From Zantedeschia hybrid cultivar (taxonomy: Eukaryota; Streptophyta; Magnoliopsida; Alismatales; Araceae), in the NCBI GenBank assembly GCA_030544215.1, contig JARZZO010000004.1, forward strand, positions 15,240,501-15,304,500: a stretch of 64,000 nt of DNA, written 5' to 3'. Position numbers and translations under genes: made by a program. The notes below the pieces were generated by a model, which saw nothing but the letters and a program-made list of their open reading frames with translations, was not told where the DNA came from and did no database searches. Below, in pieces: positions 49,801 through 59,189 of this stretch; within the stretch, counting starts at the first letter, position 1; each line of letters begins with the position of its first letter.

Positions 49801-52800
49801 GCAATATAAGGTTGTCCTGAAGCCCTTAACCTGCCAAATAAGCACAAATGACACAAAAATTGCAAAATACAGCGAGTATGTCAAAGTAACTAGAACAGAA
49901 AAGGAATGAAGCCAAATAATACAACCCAATTCAAATCTTTGGGGTTCTGATAAACAGAATTGTCAGATGCTCATAAAACACCCTCTAAACAATATGCAGT
50001 AAGGACTTCAAACGTCCAACTCTGCCCGGTGTATTACCCAACAACAATAATGAATAAAATATATGCCATATTCCTAATTACTGTAGGCCCGGGAAACTCA
50101 GTCATATGCCAGTGTACAGCCTACCTACAGCTCCTGGTGTTTCCTAGGCTAAGGAGAACCCAGAGGGGGGTGAATGGGTTAATAAAAATTTCTATAGCAA
50201 CTAAATATGAAAGCTAGAGGTGGGGAAAGCCGTGGGGTTTATGATCAGTATAGATGAGAAAGCACTAAAGGACACATGGAATTAGGGCCAGGGTTCTAAT
50301 GGCAGTAGAAGAAGGGGGTCTTCCAGTGAGGGTTATGCTGAAGCACTGGGGTGGTGGTTCGGGAGGAGGATGAGGGGAATGGTGAGGCAGAGGGGCTGTC
50401 ATGGGCAGACAGGGTGAAGCTTGGGAAGAAGGCAGCGGCGATGTCCTATTGTCCTGGGTCCCCTAACCCTAGTTGCAGCAGATCAGGTGAAGACGACGAC
50501 GGCTCAGGGCGCTCCTGACCGGGTGGACCGGGCGGGCCAAGCTTGAACAGACTGGGTGTCCAATCGAGCGAAAGAAGGGCAGGAATTTGAACTTTAGCAG
50601 ATGGCACCACCTGGGATTTTCTTGGACGATTCTAGAGGCAAATCTGTTTTGGGTCGGCTTTTGAACCAGGAAGTGGATCCCTTAGTCTCGGGTCCCCCTG
50701 AATTATATGGAAGGGGGTCTGTCAAGGGTTTCTGTATCCAGAGGCGTCTAGGGTTCCACAGACGAGCCTCGTGGATGCTCTTAAGTCGGGGCTAGTGGCG
50801 GTCGTCCATCCGTCTTCTTCGGCATCAATTAAGCCCGGTGGCGAGCGAAAGGGTGCTGATGGAGTGCCTCTTGACGGAGATGCTCATGAGGAGGGGCTGG
50901 TGGCGGTCACCTGTCTGTTTTCTTCAGCACCAATTATGCCCGGTGGAGCGCGACAGGTACGGATGGAGTGTCTCTAGAAAGGGAGGGGGATGAAGATTGG
51001 TCGGCTTCTTTGGAGTCGCTGTTCAAAAATGTTCCTCAAGTCGTCTCGCAGGGTGAGCAGGGATCTGTTGCAGCGGCATCGTCGAATGGGGATGCGGATC
51101 TAGACTTGTCAATTGTCCAGCTCAAAAGATGAAACAGGTAGGATCGGGAGGCTTTTTCGAAGGAGCCCTTTCGAGATCCGACTGCAAAGGATGTGCCACC
51201 ACCAGCAGCAGCAGAAATCGGGATTTCCATGGAAACCCTCACCAAGGCATGTGTTCAGCGGGTCATCAAACGGGTAAGCTGTCATTCTGAAGTGGGTTGT
51301 CCCGAGGACCCTCCTTCTAAAGGGGGTCGTAAGGATGCACTTGAAGGCCTCAGGGGGAGGCTGTCAAAGGGTTGTAATTTTCTCATTGGCTGTTGTAAGG
51401 GTAAAGGTGGCTGCTGCCGGGGTGATTTGTTATGGGGTCATGGGGATGGGTATTCAGACGGCTTTTGTGTTGCACAGAGGTCAGGTTGAGAATGACAGTG
51501 AGGGAGGTCATTTGGGTTCTATGTTGGGTAACTTGATGTACGGGTTGTTTTGGGCAACTTGATGTAATGGGTTTTCTTTTGCGCTGATTTTGGGGAGTTT
51601 AGGGATATTTACATTGTAATCTTTTCCTTTTTATGTACAATGTGGTACTATCCACTTTCCCCCCCCAAAAAAAAATATGAAAGCCAATCGCAACACTAAC
51701 AAAATACGCAAAAAAGGGAGGAAAAAGGGAGCAATCACACACATAACACAAATATTTTTATACTAGTTCGGTCCTCAGACCTAAGTCTAATCACCAAAAA
51801 ACCTCTTGGGAGTTCACTAGCACACAAGCTATGCAAGGTACTAACCCCTTGAAGGTTACAATAACAACAAACGAATACCCCAACCGCAGCTGGTCCTCTC
51901 TCTCAAGAAGAGGAACAATCTTTTGCAAAGCATGCCCTCTCTTCCTCACAAGGAAGAGGTAACATGATGTTTGAATAAACAGATACATAGAATGCCTCTC
52001 AGAAGGGGGAAGTATACAGTAAAAACAAGAACAGAAGATCAACACAAAAAAGAAGAATGAGAAGAAGATGAATAAGCAGTGTCTTGATCAGTCACTAGAG
52101 ATGCCCGAGAGAGCTTGATGTAGCACAGCAGATGAACACAATGGGCGCAGTGCTTTAGAATGCATACAGCTCTCTAAAGCTCTTCTCACTTTTCTCTCTA
52201 AAGCAGGAAGGAAGCTGTTGGGCACAAACGGTGAACTACTTTGAATTTTGAACGCTGTTCTTGTTCTCCATTGCTCTGCTTCTTGCCAAAGGCTCCAATA
52301 TATAGACAAGTTTGAATTGTTCCATTGAGGCGTATATTCCTTTTGTTGTCTCAGTGAGCTCCTACTTGTTGTCTACCGTTCACTTCGTTGAGTCTAACAT
52401 TAACCAGCTTGAATCTTGCTTAGAGAACACTTAGGAAGACAAGGGTTGCTCTCAAATATAAACTTATATGCGTTGTCCCATTGTCTTCTTGATCCACATA
52501 AGATCTATAAAAGCATATCAGACACGTAGCAGACAAATCTACAAGTCGACACAAAGAAGATATATAGTGTCGATTCAATAAAATCGATTAAGCATATCTG
52601 AGGAGTCGATTAATTGTAGACAAATCGACCATAGGATCGATTATGAAGGTGATCAGATAATCGATCCAATAGATAGTCTTTAATCACTTGCTAATAGACA
52701 CAGTTAATCGTTGCGCTTGAGGTATTATAATTGATTAATATATAAGCAGTAAATCGAATCTCAGATAAACACAGTAATCGATTAGCATATAAGGAATATC

Positions 52801-54114
52801 GAGAATGCAGATAATCGATTTCAACACATGCAGTTAATCGAATGAAAAATTGGCTCTATAATCGATTAAACAAATGAAAAATATCGAGAACAGAACAAGC
52901 TATAATCGATTAAAACAAGCACATAATCGGAGGACTTAATCAATTCAATAATAGACAGACACGCGTACTCAAAGTTGAAGCTATTAGTTACTGAGTCCTT
53001 CTAGTTCTAGTTAATTAGGTAGGAGTAATCGATCAATCGATGACTTATCAATCGGTCAATTAATCATAATCGATTTGGACACATAATCGATTAGACAGAG
53101 CGACTTAGCCGATATGCACTTAGGTTAATTGATAGACTTAATTGATTAGTAAGCAGTCTTCTCATCGTTACGGCTAATCGGTTCAGCCTTAGTGACAGAC
53201 TTAATTAGTTAGTGATAACGATTATCAGCGATATTTCTAAATCGGTTAATGATAGTCTTCTAATCAATACAGCTAATCAATTAACTTCAGCGGCAAACTT
53301 AATCAGTTAGCGACAGCGATTAGAGAGTAATCAGCATGACTAACTTTCTCACTGTTAATCGATTAGCGATAGGGATATAATTGAAGTTTTAATGAGTCTC
53401 TAATAATTCTAACTTAAAGACTTCTTGAAATAGACTAAGTCTCATATTAGAGGGTTCTCTGTGTAGTGAGTTTGTCAGTCTGCAATCAATTAATTCACTC
53501 ATTTAACTCATAAATAATTTTTTTCATTTTCATTGAATGTTATCACCAAAACATTGGGGATCAAATAAAGAACAATAAATTGGCTTAACACTTTGGATCA
53601 AATTGGAGTTTGATAGGATTCTATATTAGATTGGGGTTGAGATCATAAATGATAGTGCCTCCCACACCCCTCCTCCTTTTCAAGCCTTTCACTTGCTTTC
53701 TTTTAAATGAAAGCAATTCACTTGTTGAAGATGGAGATACATGTATGTGTGTGTATATATATATATATCAAAGTCTAACCAAGTTACATCTCTATCATAA
53801 AAGCTATGATGTTGATTATGTAACACTTAGCAACAATCATAATATATGACAAGTTCACAGAAAAATGATCGATTCTAAACCAATCATAAATCAACGCCCG
53901 GAAAGGAAGTGCAGTCTTTTAATGCAAAGCAACTGAAAATGTCAATATACAGAACTCTTTGCATAACCAAACAGTGGAATCAAGTCATCGGAAATAGGTA
54001 CCTTTCCACAATTTGCGTCCCAAGTGCCTTAATTTCTGGGCGGAATTCAAGAGCAATGAAAGCAACCCTACATCTTAGTCTCTGGTATTCATCCATAGTT
54101 GGAGGAAGGATGGA
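37107..54114 (-). CDS. O-fucosyltransferase family protein, last five exons (5' end missing)
   Basis: Exons in order on the minus strand: 54114-54002, 49830-49740, 49530-49402, 38388-37835, 37560-37107 (stop at 37107-37109). All junctions are GT-AG with matching phases (2/1, 0, 0, 2/1), giving 446 residues of the C-terminal part. Landmarks: RLRCRVAFIALEFRPEI, RLRASGQPYIAYHTGLAKDT, NGSCPLMPEEVGLLLRAMGY, GTETFGGQRVLIPLRAM, DRTSLCSKKEL, WPDFSSLVMGHRLY, RPDR and PECSC, all plant O-FucT (GT106/DUF246-like) signatures. The protein ends in a long acidic tail. The family are type II Golgi membrane proteins thought to transfer fucose from GDP-fucose. The usual HLR sugar-nucleotide motif is replaced by YHTGL, so it belongs to a divergent clade or has altered activity. 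The N-terminal anchor and GGLNQ region should be upstream of 54,114 but I could not find them up to 64,000. Introns of 11.0 kb and 4.2 kb are filled with transposons. Confidence 0.9.
39110..39440. repeat. CAGCCCAATA-type short interspersed motif cluster
   Basis: GCAGCCCAATA occurs at ~39,191, 39,282 and 39,362, with close variants (GCAGTCCAAAA, GAGCCCAATATG, GCAGGCCCAAAT) filling the gaps, every ~20-45 bases. It lies in the 11-kb O-FucT intron. AGCCCAAT phrases are also dense at 5490-5760, so this may be LTR sequence of the same element family. Confidence 0.5.
39634..40042. mobile_element. hAT-like MITE, TAGTTGTCAA family, copy 1
   Basis: The left end ATAGTTGTCAATCCAATCCC and the right end (reverse complement TAGTTGTCAATCCCGTCCC) are inverted repeats. 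Flanks GGATTCCT (39626-39633) and GGGTTCCT (40043-40050) form an 8-base target duplication with one mismatch, as for hAT elements. Sub-terminal GGGACGGGA/TCCCGTCCC phrases also pair. The interior is AT-rich and non-coding. It lies inside the O-FucT intron between two similar CCCCACCGG-rich blocks. Confidence 0.65.
40335..40353. repeat. Poly(C) run
   Basis: 19 consecutive C inside a CCCC- and A-rich block of the O-FucT intron. A G run of 31 bases (40831-40861) lies 480 bases away inside a retroposon. Runs like these are prone to length error. Confidence 0.9.
40787..40925 (+). mobile_element. Short retroposon with 17-bp target duplication and poly(A)
   Basis: AACTTGCACCTAAATAG is present exactly at 40770-40786 and 40926-40942. 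Between them lie 139 bases starting TCCGTGCAGTCCCAACGCAG, holding a 31-base G run, and ending GCTAGCTACC plus a run of A. A long exact duplication with a terminal A run is the mark of LINE-driven retroposition. It is SINE-sized. A tRNA box A-like TAGCCTAGTGGCTAGAGG reads on the opposite strand (near 40,890), which fits poorly with the tail direction, so the origin is unsettled. Confidence 0.75.
40943..41650. other. AT-rich sequence in the 11-kb O-FucT intron
   Basis: A-rich sequence with many AAAAATC and CCCTAAA-like short phrases and no gene. It is probably LTR sequence of the gypsy relic that follows, since the leader features at ~42,130 lie downstream. Confidence 0.35.
41651..41805. repeat. 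GGAATCAATCCTAA degenerate minisatellite
   Basis: About seven units of ~22 bases: GGAATCAATCCTAA at 41,659 and 41,760, with variants GGAATCAATTCTGA, GAGTCGATCCTAA, ATTAATCCTAA, GAATCAATCCAAA and GAACTAATCTGAA between. Non-coding, in the same intron. Confidence 0.6.
42120..45540 (+). pseudogene. Ty3/gypsy (Tat-like) gag relic with leader
   Basis: A leader phrase GGCATGCCCGGTGGGACC (42,132-42,149) is followed by a long, repeatedly interrupted gag. Recognisable pieces: MRQENRQLIALL (~43,395), FKKLPPDHSK then YDGEGSTQEHIAHYINDL (43,727-43,840), LLRFFSTSLTGTAFLWYAKL (43,858-43,917), LYKRGLKPETNEKL (44,104-), and two related zinc-finger-like blocks, YCPYHRMLRHVVEDC (44,536-) and YCHYHLALGHPTEHYF (45,312-). 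The YDG..HI..Y and LTG.AF.WY patterns are those of plant gypsy gag. Stops at 43,940, 44,407, 44,707 and beyond, plus frame changes, make it dead. No protease or reverse transcriptase follows. It is inserted in the O-FucT intron in the opposite orientation to the gene. Confidence 0.8.
47750..48512. mobile_element. hAT-like element nested in the outer one, with telomere-like core
   Basis: Flanked by an exact 8-base duplication GGCGTCCA (47742-47749 and 48513-48520). Ends CAAGGAATTCCAGATCGG and the reverse complement CATGGATTGCGGAATCGG match at 12 of 18 positions. Both sub-terminal regions are dense in GATCGG, CCGGCC and CCGATC phrases, and the centre holds a (CCCTAAA)n block. Non-coding. Its short GATCGG-rich flanks resemble the repeat at 14,930-15,170. 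Confidence 0.75.
48001..48327. repeat. Interstitial telomere-like (CCCTAAA)n array
   Basis: About 325 bases of CCCTAAA, mixed with CCCTAAAA and CCCTTAA variants; CCCTAAA is the plant telomere heptamer. The C-rich strand reads on plus. The array is wholly inside the nested hAT-like element, between an A/T-rich stretch and a GGGGGGGATCGGGACC phrase. Confidence 0.95.
48985..49305 (+). mobile_element. 5'-truncated LINE carrying the zf-RVT tail, with 15-bp target duplication
   Basis: AAGAACAATGAAAAA occurs exactly at 48970-48984 and 49306-49320. The 321 bases between encode CLFCGILMETSEHLFLHC, the zinc-finger (zf-RVT) at the end of plant LINE ORF2, then GAVLWAIRKERNARLL, and end in GTGGCTATGCCACCTTCC plus an A run. 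It is a separate insertion from the larger LINE upstream, close to the acceptor end of the O-FucT 11-kb intron (72 bases from the exon 49530-49402 boundary at its right copy). Confidence 0.85.
50215..51672 (+). mobile_element. LINE-type retroposon with 12-bp target duplication
   Basis: AAATATGAAAGC is present at 50203-50214 and 51673-51684. The insert ends with TGTACAATGTGGTACTATCCACTTTCC, C run and A run; the phrase GTGGTAC-ATCCAC before the tail is shared with the other LINEs in this window (57,361-, 63,970-). The body is GC-richer than its surroundings and has two similar CTGGTGGCGGTC...CAATTANGCCCGGTGG units about 115 bases apart (50,795-, 50,900-). Frames are broken; I recognise no RT or endonuclease, so it is a non-autonomous or internally deleted copy. 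Confidence 0.75.
52560..53370. repeat. Cluster of ATCGAT / TAATCGATTA palindromes
   Basis: At least ten ATCGAT occurrences (for example ~52,580, 52,640, 52,661, 52,772, 52,806, 52,861, 52,907, 53,027, 53,079, 53,357) and many one-base variants (AATCGGTTA, AATCAATTA, GTCGATTAA) lie in ~800 bases. The full palindrome TAATCGATTA recurs. The short copy of this repeat family at 28,439 lacks such a cluster. No frame is open. Confidence 0.65.
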
Positions 54115-56050
54115 CTGCAAGAAGAAAGTGGAATGGTAAGAGAAGAGCCACAAGTCTTTGCCATTCTGAGATAGGATCCAAGAAGGGAATTCACAAAAAT
54201 AATTGCACCTGTTTATTAACATAATCAAGAAATAGAGTTACAATCTATAAATTAACATCACTCAGCCTCTATATTTGAGGATTTGCTAGATAATTCACGA
54301 GTATAGTCATGTTAAAGTTGCTCAACATTTGCCAATAGTCTAAAGCAAAAAAAGGCATGCATGGTAGAGATAGAAGACCATGATTAAATATTGATCAACC
54401 TTTGATGGCTACAAAAACATAATAGCCCAAAATAAATACTGAGAGAAAACAAGATACACCCCATCTGGTCAGATATTTCTCAATTTTAAGGGAAGGGTCA
54501 AACTCTTCAAGCAACTCTCTGGAAAAAAAAAGGAAAAAATAAAAATAAAACTAGTTTCTCCTGTTTTTTTTCAAAAACATTTGCATGGTCGTGTGAAGGC
54601 ACCAATTGAGTCGCATCTTTTCTTCCCCCACTTCCCACTAGTTCTTTCCGCCTCTTCTTCCCCTCCCCAAACCCGCCATTCAACGTTGACACCCTCACTG
54701 CAGCAGAAGGAAGAACCAGCAAATGGCCAGAGGGAGAATGCCATCCAAGTTCATCAAAGAGAGGCCCACCAGACTGCATTATCCATATCAGTGTAGAAAG
54801 ATCCATATCGTCTAGGTTAGGAGCTCTCCTCATAGGCATAGCCATTTTCAAAGGGAGAAAGGAGAAAAGGAGAGGAATAGGGAAAAGACAAGCCTTCAGC
54901 TTCCCTGCCATAGGAAGGCTGTCCCAGCCTGTTAGCTGCTTCTCACTGCTCCACTCTGGCATAGATAGGACCTCCCCTCCCACTGCACCACTGGTGACGG
55001 TGAAGATGCTGGAAGATGTGGAAAGTGGCGGCCAGTAATGGCTGCCCTGGAATTTCTCACATCTGCTTTCCAAGTGTCCCCAGATGGAAGTGCCACTGGA
55101 GAAAGGTCCCCTGACCACCACAGGATCTCCAGGCTGTGATGAGCAGCACTTTCTAGCAGACAACAATGGCAGAGAAGAGTGGAGGAAAGGAGGATAATGA
55201 ACAACCAGAGCTCAATTGAAGCTCATGAGGCTGCTTAAAGCTGGATCTTGTGCATTCCTAGCCCAAGGAATAAGAAGACAATACTTGCTGAGGGTTGGAG
55301 TCACACAGTTTGCAGATGGTCGGAGGCGAGAGGGGAGTGCATGAGGGAGATAGTTGGAGGCGAAAGAGAAGTCGGTATTGTGCGGTTGTTGATGAGCAAC
55401 AATATTGGAATGATGTTGGAAAGGTGCAAAGGAGAGGAGAAGCTTATTGCATCACCGATGCTTTAGATGCCTGGAACTGGGTCATGATGTTGCAGAATGT
55501 CACAATGCCATAGAATGTTGGGAGTACCATAGGATTGGTCACAGTAAGCTTTAGATGCACAGAGCCTATTAGATCCATCTCCGCTAAAGCCTCCTCATCA
55601 TCAGATATTTTCATGGAGAATATAGATAGGTTCAGCAATTGTATCATCAGTAGTTGGTACCACAGATGCAGAGAGTTTAAAAGGTATGAAGATCCGTGTT
55701 CATACCTATCCCAAGGATGGACAGGTGTGACAGATTGGAATATTCAAGCAACAGATGATAGTACAGTCACTCTCTGGACTCCTCTTCACATGTTAGACTC
55801 AATTATTAAGGGAAGAGAAGTTTCCAGTGGCTAGAGCTACAGTGACATGGAGCTGTGGTCGATGAATGCACAGTTCCTGCTAGCACAGGTCCACAGGTGT
55901 GGTGTTGCTGAATTAATGTTCCATTTCCTTTGTGGTACGTCCAAGTTTTCAAGGCAGTGTTGACGTCATTTGAAATCATTTAAGCAGATAAATGAGGGTA
56001 CCAGATCATGAAGTGTATTCAGTGTGCTCAAATCCTTGTAGAAACAGTAA
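54115..56050. other. Upstream intron/flank of O-FucT, no recognised exon
   Basis: The missing 5' exons were sought here on the minus strand by looking for the GGLNQ region and a membrane anchor; none was seen. A 219-residue minus-strand frame (54,507-55,166) is open but begins in sequence with no family features and is overlapped by a plus-strand frame, so it is left uncalled. Plus-strand frames at 55,248-55,834 are likewise unrecognised and partly low-complexity. Confidence 0.4.
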
Positions 56051-56054
56051 ATGG

Positions 56055-56622
56055 AATGATCATGCTGGAAAATATGAAATTGCACAGGGAAGCACTCTCA
56101 TTTTGGGTGACCATTACAATAGATGAACCAGTTGCTCAGAATGTTGTGCAAAATAACTGGACTTAGAATGGAGATTATTCAGGCATATATAATGAGTACA
56201 GGGCAGCCAGGTCTGCTCCAATAGTAGTCAAGAGGAAGAAAATGACATGCTTACCTGTGGCGACTCGACCAGGTCAGCTCAATGAGTAACCTGCAGCAGA
56301 GGGGGACTTGATGGTGAAAACTACTCGAAAGCGACAGGAATGATCGTGCGGGATGAAATTGAACTGGGAAGCACAAGCACTCTCATTTTGGGTGATCATT
56401 ACAATAGACGAACCAGTTGCTGAGAATGCTGGGCTAAACAACTGGACTTAAAATGGAGATTATTCAGGCACATAAAGAATGCGGGCAGCCAGGTCTGCTG
56501 CAATGGTGATTTACAGGAAGAAAATGACATGCTTACATGTGCCGTCTCAGCCAAGTCATCTCAATGAGTAACCTGCAGCAAAGGGGGACTTGATGATGAA
56601 AACTACTTGAAAGAAACAGGCT
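56055..56622. repeat. Tandem duplication, period ~284 bp
   Basis: Unit 1 begins AATGATCATGCTGG at 56055, unit 2 AATGATCGTGCGGG at 56339. Both continue with CTCTCATTTTGGGTGA, CATTACAATAGA-GAACCAGTTGCT, AATGGAGATTATTCAGGCA, GAAAATGACATGCTTAC, AATGAGTAACCTGCAGCA and GGGGGACTTGATG. Identity is roughly 85-90 percent by eye. The units are probably part of retroelement sequence; no protein family is recognised. Confidence 0.85.
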
Positions 56623-56753
56623 TTGGGAACAATTGGGTCAGAAATTCGGAATTGATAGGTAAAGAAAAAGACAATATTGACCTTGCAGTCAATAAACATA
56701 CTAGAGCAGTACCATACACAGTAATCAGATTCAGTGGAATATTATTATTATAG

Positions 56754-57643
56754 ATGGGCTTAAAGATGGTGAAGTTTAGCAGTATTTGTCGTCGTTTCAA
56801 TTGCTATCTCAGATTAACATTAATACAGAGGAGGAGGATCAGTTTATCTAGCTCAGAAAATGGAAGATTCTCAATGAAATCACCGTACCAATCAATTGAA
56901 AACAATCAGACAACTCATCAGAAATATAGAGAAGTACGGAAGGTTAAGGAGGGCTTTTATGTGGTTGTTATTCCAGCAATGATTGGTTACTAAACTTTAC
57001 AGGAGGAAATATATTCTGACGGCAATATTTTATGTTCACCATGTGGCTTTCATTAGGAAGATGTTGAACATTTGTTCATTAAATGCCTGCTCACAGGGGA
57101 GGTCCGTAGGATATTTTCTCTTCTTGTCCAGGCACAATTTTCCTTCATTCTGTTCAAGAAATGTGGCAGCAGTTTTTGTGTGTCATAGGGTTAGAGAATG
57201 AGGCCACTTATTACGTACTTCATGCACTCTTTCCTCTTCCTTTTTTGAGTCTTTAGGGGAGGGCTGATTTGGCAACCTGGGTGGTGTTTGTGTCCTATTG
57301 TACGGGTTTTTTTTGACTGATTTGTACATCTCTAATAACATTTGTTTTTAATATACATTAGTGGCACTGTCCACTTTCTAAAAAAAAGAAAAAGAATGTG
57401 GCAGCAGTTTCATATACTCCAACAGTTTGGGAGAAGTTCAAAAGCATGAAATGCCAGATTCTCCTTATCCCTCATGCAGTTTGCTGGAGCATTTGGATAG
57501 AAAGAAATGATCGCCTTTTCAAGGGAAGTAAAGTTTATGTAGGAAGTATTTCCTATCGAACTTTGGCTTTCCTTTATTGTCGAAGCAGATTTATTTTGAA
57601 AGTTTCTTTACCATATTGGGGAGTAGTAATTCATGTAGCATGA
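56754..57643 (+). pseudogene. LINE ORF2 C-terminal remnant (zf-RVT region)
   Basis: ENGRFSMKSPYQSI (~56,857-56,898) matches the G-FSVKSAY phrase of plant LINE C-termini. A zinc-finger-like CSPCGFH...EDVEHLFIKC follows (~57,030-57,090) with a stop in between. After a small insertion (57176-57394) the frame resumes with PHAVCWSIWIERNDRLFKGS (~57,470-57,530), the usual end of these proteins. Stops and frame changes show it is dead. The RT part lies outside this fragment. Confidence 0.75.
57176..57394 (+). mobile_element. Very short LINE 3'-end insertion with 16-bp target duplication
   Basis: AATGTGGCAGCAGTTT occurs exactly at 57160-57175 and 57395-57410. The 219 bases between are the 3' end of a LINE (GGCACTGTCCACTTTCT then A-rich tail). 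It interrupts the older LINE remnant exactly where its reading frame stops and then resumes. Confidence 0.88.
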
Positions 57644-58005
57644 ACTCCCCAATAGACTTCTTGTTTGGGCAATGAACCTCTCCCTAGGGATTTCAGCAAA
57701 TCGAGCCTGGCACAAATGGATATCGTTGATCATGTCACAAGTGGTCAATGGGCTTCAGCAGAATGATAGAGGAGGGCGGCAGTGGAAAACCCTAAGCTTT
57801 AGTTTGACTTGAGAATATGGGGGACTAGGATGACTTATTCCGTCTTAGTCTTTATATTCCGCTTTGATTGCACACATTTCTTAACCTAGGTAGAAAACTT
57901 ATTCTGGAACATGAGGGAACAAGCAATTTGAGTAAAAAGCTCGAATTGCTTATTCCATCTGGAATAAGCATTAATGACACCTCTTTTATCATATTTAATT
58001 TTGGG

Positions 58006-58464
58006 GGTTTGGCAAATAACCCCTCTAAAAGATTCTGTATTTGAAGATAACCTCTTGCATAATTCATATTTGCTTACAACCCCCTTAACTATTGTGGTAT
58101 TTGCAAATGACCCCCTTTACCCTGTGGTTTGTTCTTGAATTTCATCTGAGTTAAAATATTTTTACTCTACAATAAAACAGATTTTTTTTTTTTGATGCTA
58201 GATATATACACCAAGCTTACGAGTGGATGTTTATGTGATTGTTCTTGCAAGGTGTTTGTATTTGAACTGAGGGTATTAGTAGTAATTTTTATTTAATAGC
58301 TTTCACATATTCTATGTAAGGTAATAATTTCAAGTGAAATTTAAAGTAAACTGACATAGTTAAGGACATTTTATGCAAATAACACCATAGTTAAGGGGGT
58401 TATACGCAAATATGAATCATACAAGGGGGATCTACAAATAAGGAATCCTAGGGGGTTTGCAAAA
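58006..58464. mobile_element. Non-autonomous element with ~100-bp terminal inverted repeats
   Basis: The first ~105 bases (GGTTTGGCAAATAACCCC... ATTCATATTTGCTTACAACC CCCTTAACTATTGTGG) pair with the reverse complement of the last ~95 (TTTGCAAACCCCC... ATTCATATTTGCGTATAACC CCCTTAACTATGGTG). Both arms are built on phrases around AACCCCCTTAACTAT and CATATTTGC. No transposase. Long inverted repeats suggest a Mutator type; I could not fix a 9-base target duplication. Confidence 0.7.
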
Positions 58465-59189
58465 ACTCCATAATTTTATTTTTTTTTGCCTAATTAGAAT
58501 GAGTTATTCTGAGGAGAGTTAGAATACAGTTACCAAAGCAAAATATTCCTTGTTTTGGTATAAGCAATCCACACTTGCTTATATTGGACCAAGAAATCCA
58601 GTTGCCAAACCAGCCCTAAGAGGTCTATTGGTGCACTCAGAGGAAAAGAAAGGTTACGCAGCCATCTTCAGCATGGAATGAGGGTGAAGAAGATATCATT
58701 GATGATACGCCTACTTCTCCAACACATGGCAAGGAGGCGAGAGAGCTTAGCAACGATCAATACAGGAAGATTGCAGCACTAGGGGCCAGGATCCCAGAGA
58801 CGGTACACAAAAGAAAGATATCACAACATATCTCTGAGATTATCGTCCACGGCCTTTTTGGGTATGTATTTTCAAACTAAACCCCCTATCCATCTTTCTC
58901 ACCTCCCCTATCACCTTGTCTTGCTAAAACAGACTCTGACAGCATTGACAAGAGCAGTAGACAACAGAATCATGGTAAGGTGGCAGCAGAACAAGTATAT
59001 TTACTTCGGGATTGGAGAAACAAGCAATTAGAGGAAAGAGTGAACGTATTGGGGATTGATATTCACCTAGAAAAGGACATTGAAATAAAGAAGAAAAAGA
59101 CTACCAGATAGAGGGAACTCAGGGGTCTCTTGCAAGTGTCTTTTCTTATTGGCTAGAAGGGTCATGCAAGCATCATTGTTTTCTTTGAA

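Larger units (their letters stand above)
50138..53565. mobile_element. LTR-like dispersed repeat (same family as 28,439), split by a LINE-type insertion
   Basis: It begins TGTTTCCTAGGCTAAGG, followed by CCCAGAGGGGGGTGAATGGG. After the insertion (50215-51672) it continues with TTTATACTAGTTCGGTCC, CAGACCTAAGTCTAATCACC and a CAAAAAACCTCTTGGGAG phrase. The family relation to the copia-linked LTR at 28,439 is clear from order and sequence. The right end (CACCAAAACA at ~53,564) is a guess. It lies in the 4.2-kb O-FucT intron and may be a solo LTR. Confidence 0.55.

Noticed and set aside
54507..55166. 219-residue minus-strand frame as a possible O-FucT exon or gene
   Set aside because: No O-FucT motif, no recognisable domain, overlapped by frames on the other strand. 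I cannot exclude a species-specific gene.
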